Notes under the pieces: generated by a model
Databases searched by the model: none
What the model was told of the DNA's origin: nothing
What the model saw: the letters and a program-made list of their open reading frames with translations, nothing else
Made by a program: the position numbers and the translations under genes
Source of the DNA: Burkholderiales bacterium
GTDB lineage: Bacteria > Pseudomonadota > Gammaproteobacteria > Burkholderiales > Burkholderiaceae_C
Direction of reading: 5' to 3'
Assembly (NCBI GenBank): GCA_021414305.1
Contig: JAIOOS010000019.1
Location: forward strand, 1 to 64,000
DNA: 64,000 nt
Shown here: positions 60,836 to 64,000 of the stretch, in pieces
Numbering within the stretch: position 1 is the first letter of the stretch
Layout of the letters: each line of letters opens with the position of its first letter

Positions 60836-61813
60836 TCAGCTGTCGACCTTGACGTCGGCGTCCTTGACGACCTTCGCCCACTTGACGATCTCGGTGTGGA
60901 TGAAGTTCGCGAACTTCTCGGTCGAGCCGCCGCCGTCCTCGGCGCCGTAGGTGTCCATCTTTTCCTGCACGTCGGGCAGCGCCAGCACGAGATTGACGTC
61001 GGCGTTGACCTTCTGCGCGATCGCCGGCGAGAGGCCCTTCGGCGCGGCCAGGCCGTACCAGGTGGTCGCCTCGAAGCCCTCGAAGCCCTGCTCCTGCATG
61101 GTCGGCACGGTGGGATGGCCTTTCGCGCGGCGGGTACGCGTCTGGGCGATGGCGATCACCCGGCCGCCCTTCACATGCGGCGTCGCTGCCGTCATCGTCT
61201 CGAAGCTGTACTGGATCTGGCCGCCGATCAGGTCCTGCAGCAGCGGTCCGCTGCCCTTGTAGGGCACGTGCAGCGCATCGACCTTGGCCTGCAGCTTGAA
61301 CATCTCGAGCGCCAGGTGCTGCGCCGAGCCCGCGCCCGCCGAGCCGAAGCTCACCGCACCCGGCTGCGCCTTGCACAGGGCGACGATGTCCTTGACCGTC
61401 TTCGCCTGCTGCTTGTCGTTGGCGATGAGCAGGTTCGGCGTGACGCCGACGAGGACGATCGGCACGAAGTCGCGCTCGGCGTTGTAGCGCAACTTGGGCT
61501 GCAGGCTGGGGGCGAGCGCGTGGCTGTTGATGTGCGCCATCAGCAGCACGCTGCCGTCGCCGGGCTGCTGCGAGACGTAGTCGGCGGCGAGCACGCCGGC
61601 CACGCCTGCCTTGGTTTCCACCACGACCTGCTGGCCCCACATGACGCTGAGCTTCTGGCCGACGACGCGTGCCAGCGCGTCGGTGCCGCCGCCCGGCGGA
61701 AAGCCGACGACGATGCGGACCGGCGCGGTGGGCCAGGCCTGGGCGCGAACGCTGGGCAGGCCGAGCGTGGCAGCGGCGCCGGCGCCGGCCTGGAGAACGA
61801 GACGTCTTTTCAT
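60836..61813 (-). CDS. Bug/TctC family tripartite tricarboxylate transporter receptor
   Basis: Periplasmic receptor of 325 residues. The N-terminus (MKRRLVLQAGAGAAATLGLPSVRAQAWP) resembles a signal with twin Arg-like residues. Bug-family motifs follow: PVRIVVGFPPGGGTDALARVVGQKL, VVVETKAGVAGVLAADYV and LGSAGAGS-like GAVSFGSAGAGSAQHLALE. Such receptors bind carboxylates; many occur without their membrane partners, as here. It converges with the PaaK-like gene and follows the aminotransferase on the same strand. Confidence 0.9.
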   Translation of the reverse strand: MKRRLVLQAGAGAAATLGLPSVRAQAWPTAPVRIVVGFPPGGGTDALARVVGQKLSVMWGQQVVVETKAGVAGVLAADYVSQQPGDGSVLLMAHINSHALAPSLQPKLRYNAERDFVPIVLVGVTPNLLIANDKQQAKTVKDIVALCKAQPGAVSFGSAGAGSAQHLALEMFKLQAKVDALHVPYKGSGPLLQDLIGGQIQYSFETMTAATPHVKGGRVIAIAQTRTRRAKGHPTVPTMQEQGFEGFEATTWYGLAAPKGLSPAIAQKVNADVNLVLALPDVQEKMDTYGAEDGGGSTEKFANFIHTEIVKWAKVVKDADVKVDS

Positions 61814-61843
61814 GAGGGAGCTCCGAGAGAGGAATGGCGCTTG

Positions 61844-63085
61844 TCAGGCCGCGGCCTGGAGGGCGGGCTGCTGCGGATGCGAAGCGAAGAAGTCCATCGC
61901 CGCCTGGACGCCGCTGCCGGCGGTGCCGACGCCGGCTAGCTTCAGGCCCATCTCCACGCCCGAGAGCGCGGCCATCAGGGTGAGGTCGTTGCTGTCGCCG
62001 AGGTGGCCGATGCGGAACATGCGGCCCTTGACCTTGCCGAGGCCGGTGCCGAGCGAGAGGTCGAAGCGCTCGTGGATGAGCTTCCTCAGCGCGTCGGCAT
62101 CGATACCCGCGGGGGTGACGACACCGGTGAGCACGGGCGAATGCGCGCTCGCGTCGGCGCACTGGATCGGCAGGCCCCAGGCGCGGACCGCGCCGCGCAC
62201 CGCCTCGCCCCAGCGCTGGTGGCGCGCGAACACGGCGGCGAGGCCCTGGCCGAGGATCATGTCGAGCGCTTCCGAGAGCGCGTACAGCAGGTTGGTGTTC
62301 GGCGTCGACGGCCAGTAGCCGCCCTTGTTCATCTCGACGATCTCGTCCCAGGCCCAGTAGGCCCGAGGCAGCGTCGCCGCCTTGCTCGCCTCGATCGCCT
62401 TCGGTGACAGGGCGTTGAAGGAGATGCCGGGCGGCATCATCAGGCCCTTCTGCGAGCCGGCCATGGCGACGTCGACACCCCACTCGTCGTGCCGGTAGTC
62501 GGCGCAGCCGAGGCCCGAGATCGTGTCGACGAGCAGCAGCGCCGGGTGGCCCGCCGCGTCGATCGCCCGCCGCACCGCGGCGATGTCGGAGATCGTGCCG
62601 GTGGAGGTTTCGCTGTGCACCACGCAGACCGCGCGGATCGCATGGCCTCGGTCCTGGCGCAGGCGCGCTTCGATCAGGTCGGGCTGCGCCGGCCGGCGCC
62701 ACGACCACGGCAGGCCGGTCGCCGGGTCGGTGCCGGGGACGCCCAGGAACTCGGGCTTGAGGCCCAGGCGGAGGGCGATCCGGTGCCAGAGCGAGGCGAA
62801 CTGGCCGGTCTCGAACATCAGCACCGCGTCGCCGGGGCTCATCAGGTTGGAGAGCGCGGCCTCCCAGGCGCCGGTGCCCGAGCCGGCGTAGATGACGACC
62901 GGATGGCGGGTCTGGAACACCTGCTGCATGCCGGAAATGACGCGCTTGCCGAGCACCGCGAACTCGGGTCCGCGGTGATCGATGGTCGGCAGGCTCATCG
63001 CCCTGAGGATCCGATCGGGGACCGGGCTCGGGCCGGGAATCTGCAGGAAGTGGCGGCCGCTGGGGTGCTGGTCGAGGGCGATCAT
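61844..63085 (-). CDS. Serine/alanine-glyoxylate aminotransferase family protein
   Basis: PLP-dependent class V aminotransferase, 413 residues. The start MIALDQHPSGRHFLQIPGPSPVPDRILRAM and the motif YAGSGTGAWEAALSNL are typical of serine-glyoxylate transaminases. The PLP Lys is K213 in AGSQKGLMMPPG, and VVHSETSTG is the substrate side. It likely converts glyoxylate to glycine using serine or alanine. ATG at 63085; the longer frame upstream overlaps the divergent gene's promoter region. Its receptor neighbour 30 bases downstream is probably co-transcribed. Confidence 0.88.
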   Translation of the reverse strand: MIALDQHPSGRHFLQIPGPSPVPDRILRAMSLPTIDHRGPEFAVLGKRVISGMQQVFQTRHPVVIYAGSGTGAWEAALSNLMSPGDAVLMFETGQFASLWHRIALRLGLKPEFLGVPGTDPATGLPWSWRRPAQPDLIEARLRQDRGHAIRAVCVVHSETSTGTISDIAAVRRAIDAAGHPALLLVDTISGLGCADYRHDEWGVDVAMAGSQKGLMMPPGISFNALSPKAIEASKAATLPRAYWAWDEIVEMNKGGYWPSTPNTNLLYALSEALDMILGQGLAAVFARHQRWGEAVRGAVRAWGLPIQCADASAHSPVLTGVVTPAGIDADALRKLIHERFDLSLGTGLGKVKGRMFRIGHLGDSNDLTLMAALSGVEMGLKLAGVGTAGSGVQAAMDFFASHPQQPALQAAA

Positions 63086-63209
63086 GAAAGGGCTCCGGTC
63101 GGCCACCAGTCTTTCACGCGCAGAGGCCTTGTCAACTCGCACTTCCTCCATGCGACGGAGCCCTCGGCCGGCCGCCCCTCGGTCGACAATCCGCTCTCGT
63201 GATCCGCCC

Positions 63210-64000
63210 ATGAACGCGCCGCTGCCGACCCTCGTGACTCGCGGCACCGCCGCGCGCGCCGCCGAGACGATCGCCCGCCTCGGCGGACCCGAGGCGGCGA
63301 AGCTCGCGCACCGCCTGGCCACCGAGACCCGCGGCGAGGTGCTGTTCGACGCAGCCTCGCGCGGCCGCTACGCGACCGACGCGTCGATCTACCAGACGAT
63401 CCCGCTCGGCGTGTTCGTGCCGCGCTCGGCCGACGACGTGGCCGCCGCCCTCGCCATCGCCCGCGATCTCGGCGCGCCGGTGCTCTCGCGCGGCGCCGGC
63501 ACCTCGCAGTGCGGGCAAACCACCGGCGCGGCGCTGGTCGTCGATTCGAGCAAGCACCTGCGCAAGGTGCTGGCGGTCGATGCCCGGGCGATGACCGCGG
63601 AGGTCGAGCCCGGCCTCGTTCTCGATGCGCTCAACGCCGAGCTCAAGCCGCTGGGGCTCTGGTTCCCGGTCGACGTCTCGACCAGCGCGCAGGCGACGAT
63701 CGGCGGCATGGCCGGCAACAACTCGTGCGGCTCGCGCTCGATCGCCTACGGCAACATGGTGCACAACGTGCTCGGCATCGACGCCTGGCTGAGCGACGGC
63801 AGCAGCGTGTCGTTCGGACCCGTCGCCGGGCTCGGTGCCAAAGAGCGCGAGATCGCCGAGTTCGTCCGCGGCCTCGCTGCGGAGCACCGGTCCGAGATCG
63901 AGTCGCTCTGGCCGAAGGTGATGCGCCGCGTCGGCGGCTACAACCTCGACATCTTCCAGCCGCAGAGCGAGCGGCCGTACACCGGCGACGGCAGCGTCAA
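63210..64000 (+). CDS. FAD-dependent 2-hydroxyacid dehydrogenase (GlcD/DLD type), partial
   Basis: First 263 residues of an FAD-binding PCMH-type oxidoreductase, cut by the window end. The FAD domain has TDASIYQTIPLGVFVPRSADDV, VLSRGAGTSQCGQTTG, VVDSSKHLRKVLAVD and IGGMAGNNSCGSRSIAYGNM. This is the pattern of large D-lactate/glycolate/2-hydroxyglutarate dehydrogenases that often carry C-terminal iron-sulfur domains, which cannot be checked here. It is divergent from the glyoxylate aminotransferase across a 124-base gap, suggesting linked use of glycolate or glyoxylate. Confidence 0.85.
   Translation, partial: MNAPLPTLVTRGTAARAAETIARLGGPEAAKLAHRLATETRGEVLFDAASRGRYATDASIYQTIPLGVFVPRSADDVAAALAIARDLGAPVLSRGAGTSQCGQTTGAALVVDSSKHLRKVLAVDARAMTAEVEPGLVLDALNAELKPLGLWFPVDVSTSAQATIGGMAGNNSCGSRSIAYGNMVHNVLGIDAWLSDGSSVSFGPVAGLGAKEREIAEFVRGLAAEHRSEIESLWPKVMRRVGGYNLDIFQPQSERPYTGDGSV

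Overview
The window is chromosomal DNA of a high-GC Gram-negative bacterium, most likely a betaproteobacterium of the Burkholderiales or a near relative. The indicators are the pilMNOPQ-aroK-aroB locus, a gsp cluster with divergent gspC, a Burkholderiales-type general porin, coq7, the cyaY/lptM-lysA locus and a Bug-type solute receptor. Coding density is high. No gap between genes exceeds about 290 bases, many neighbours overlap by ATGA or GTGA, and I see no tRNA, rRNA, IS element or CRISPR array.

Region 1 (1-17802, all minus strand) is type IV pilus biology. A minor-pilin operon reads pilE-fimT-pilV-pilW-pilX-pilY1, and pilM-N-O-P-Q continues through an unusual Ig-like lipoprotein into aroK, aroB and a DUF3617 protein. 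The pilY1 gene carries about 33 copies of a cysteine-paired 29-30 residue repeat and a separate 7-residue repeat. As sequenced it has a frameshift between its VWA domain and these repeats, and it runs off the left edge.

Region 2 (18090-32760) is housekeeping and transport: PBP1A, cyaY, lptM-lysA, a peptide/nickel-type ABC importer (dppB-A-C, a small lipoprotein, then dppD-F), a porin, coq7, an OsmC-like protein, a probable small RNA with an anti-Shine-Dalgarno loop, and ilvA. Region 3 (32770-44122) is a complete type II secretion cluster: gspC leftward, and gspG-H-I-J-K-L-M-N-D-E-F rightward.

Region 4 (44151-47962) holds a cytosolic 5'-nucleotidase, a REP-like palindrome, and a leftward set of a Crp/Fnr regulator, a periplasmic creatininase-like protein and a YVTN beta-propeller.

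Region 5 (48035-60798) is the most interesting part. It is a TetR-headed cluster with a split B12-dependent acyl-CoA mutase whose substrate pocket is unlike those of known mutases, and a MeaB GTPase fused to a PaaI-type hotdog thioesterase. It also has an acyl-CoA synthetase, a complete Liv-type ABC importer, an unknown 90-residue protein and a PaaK-like protein lacking the nucleotide P-loop. I read it as an uptake, CoA-activation and carbon-skeleton-rearrangement pathway for an unidentified branched or aromatic carboxylic acid. The TetR promoter is near-consensus, contains a palindromic operator and predicts a leaderless message.

The right end (60836-64000) has a Bug-family receptor, a serine/alanine-glyoxylate-type aminotransferase and a truncated FAD-dependent 2-hydroxyacid dehydrogenase.
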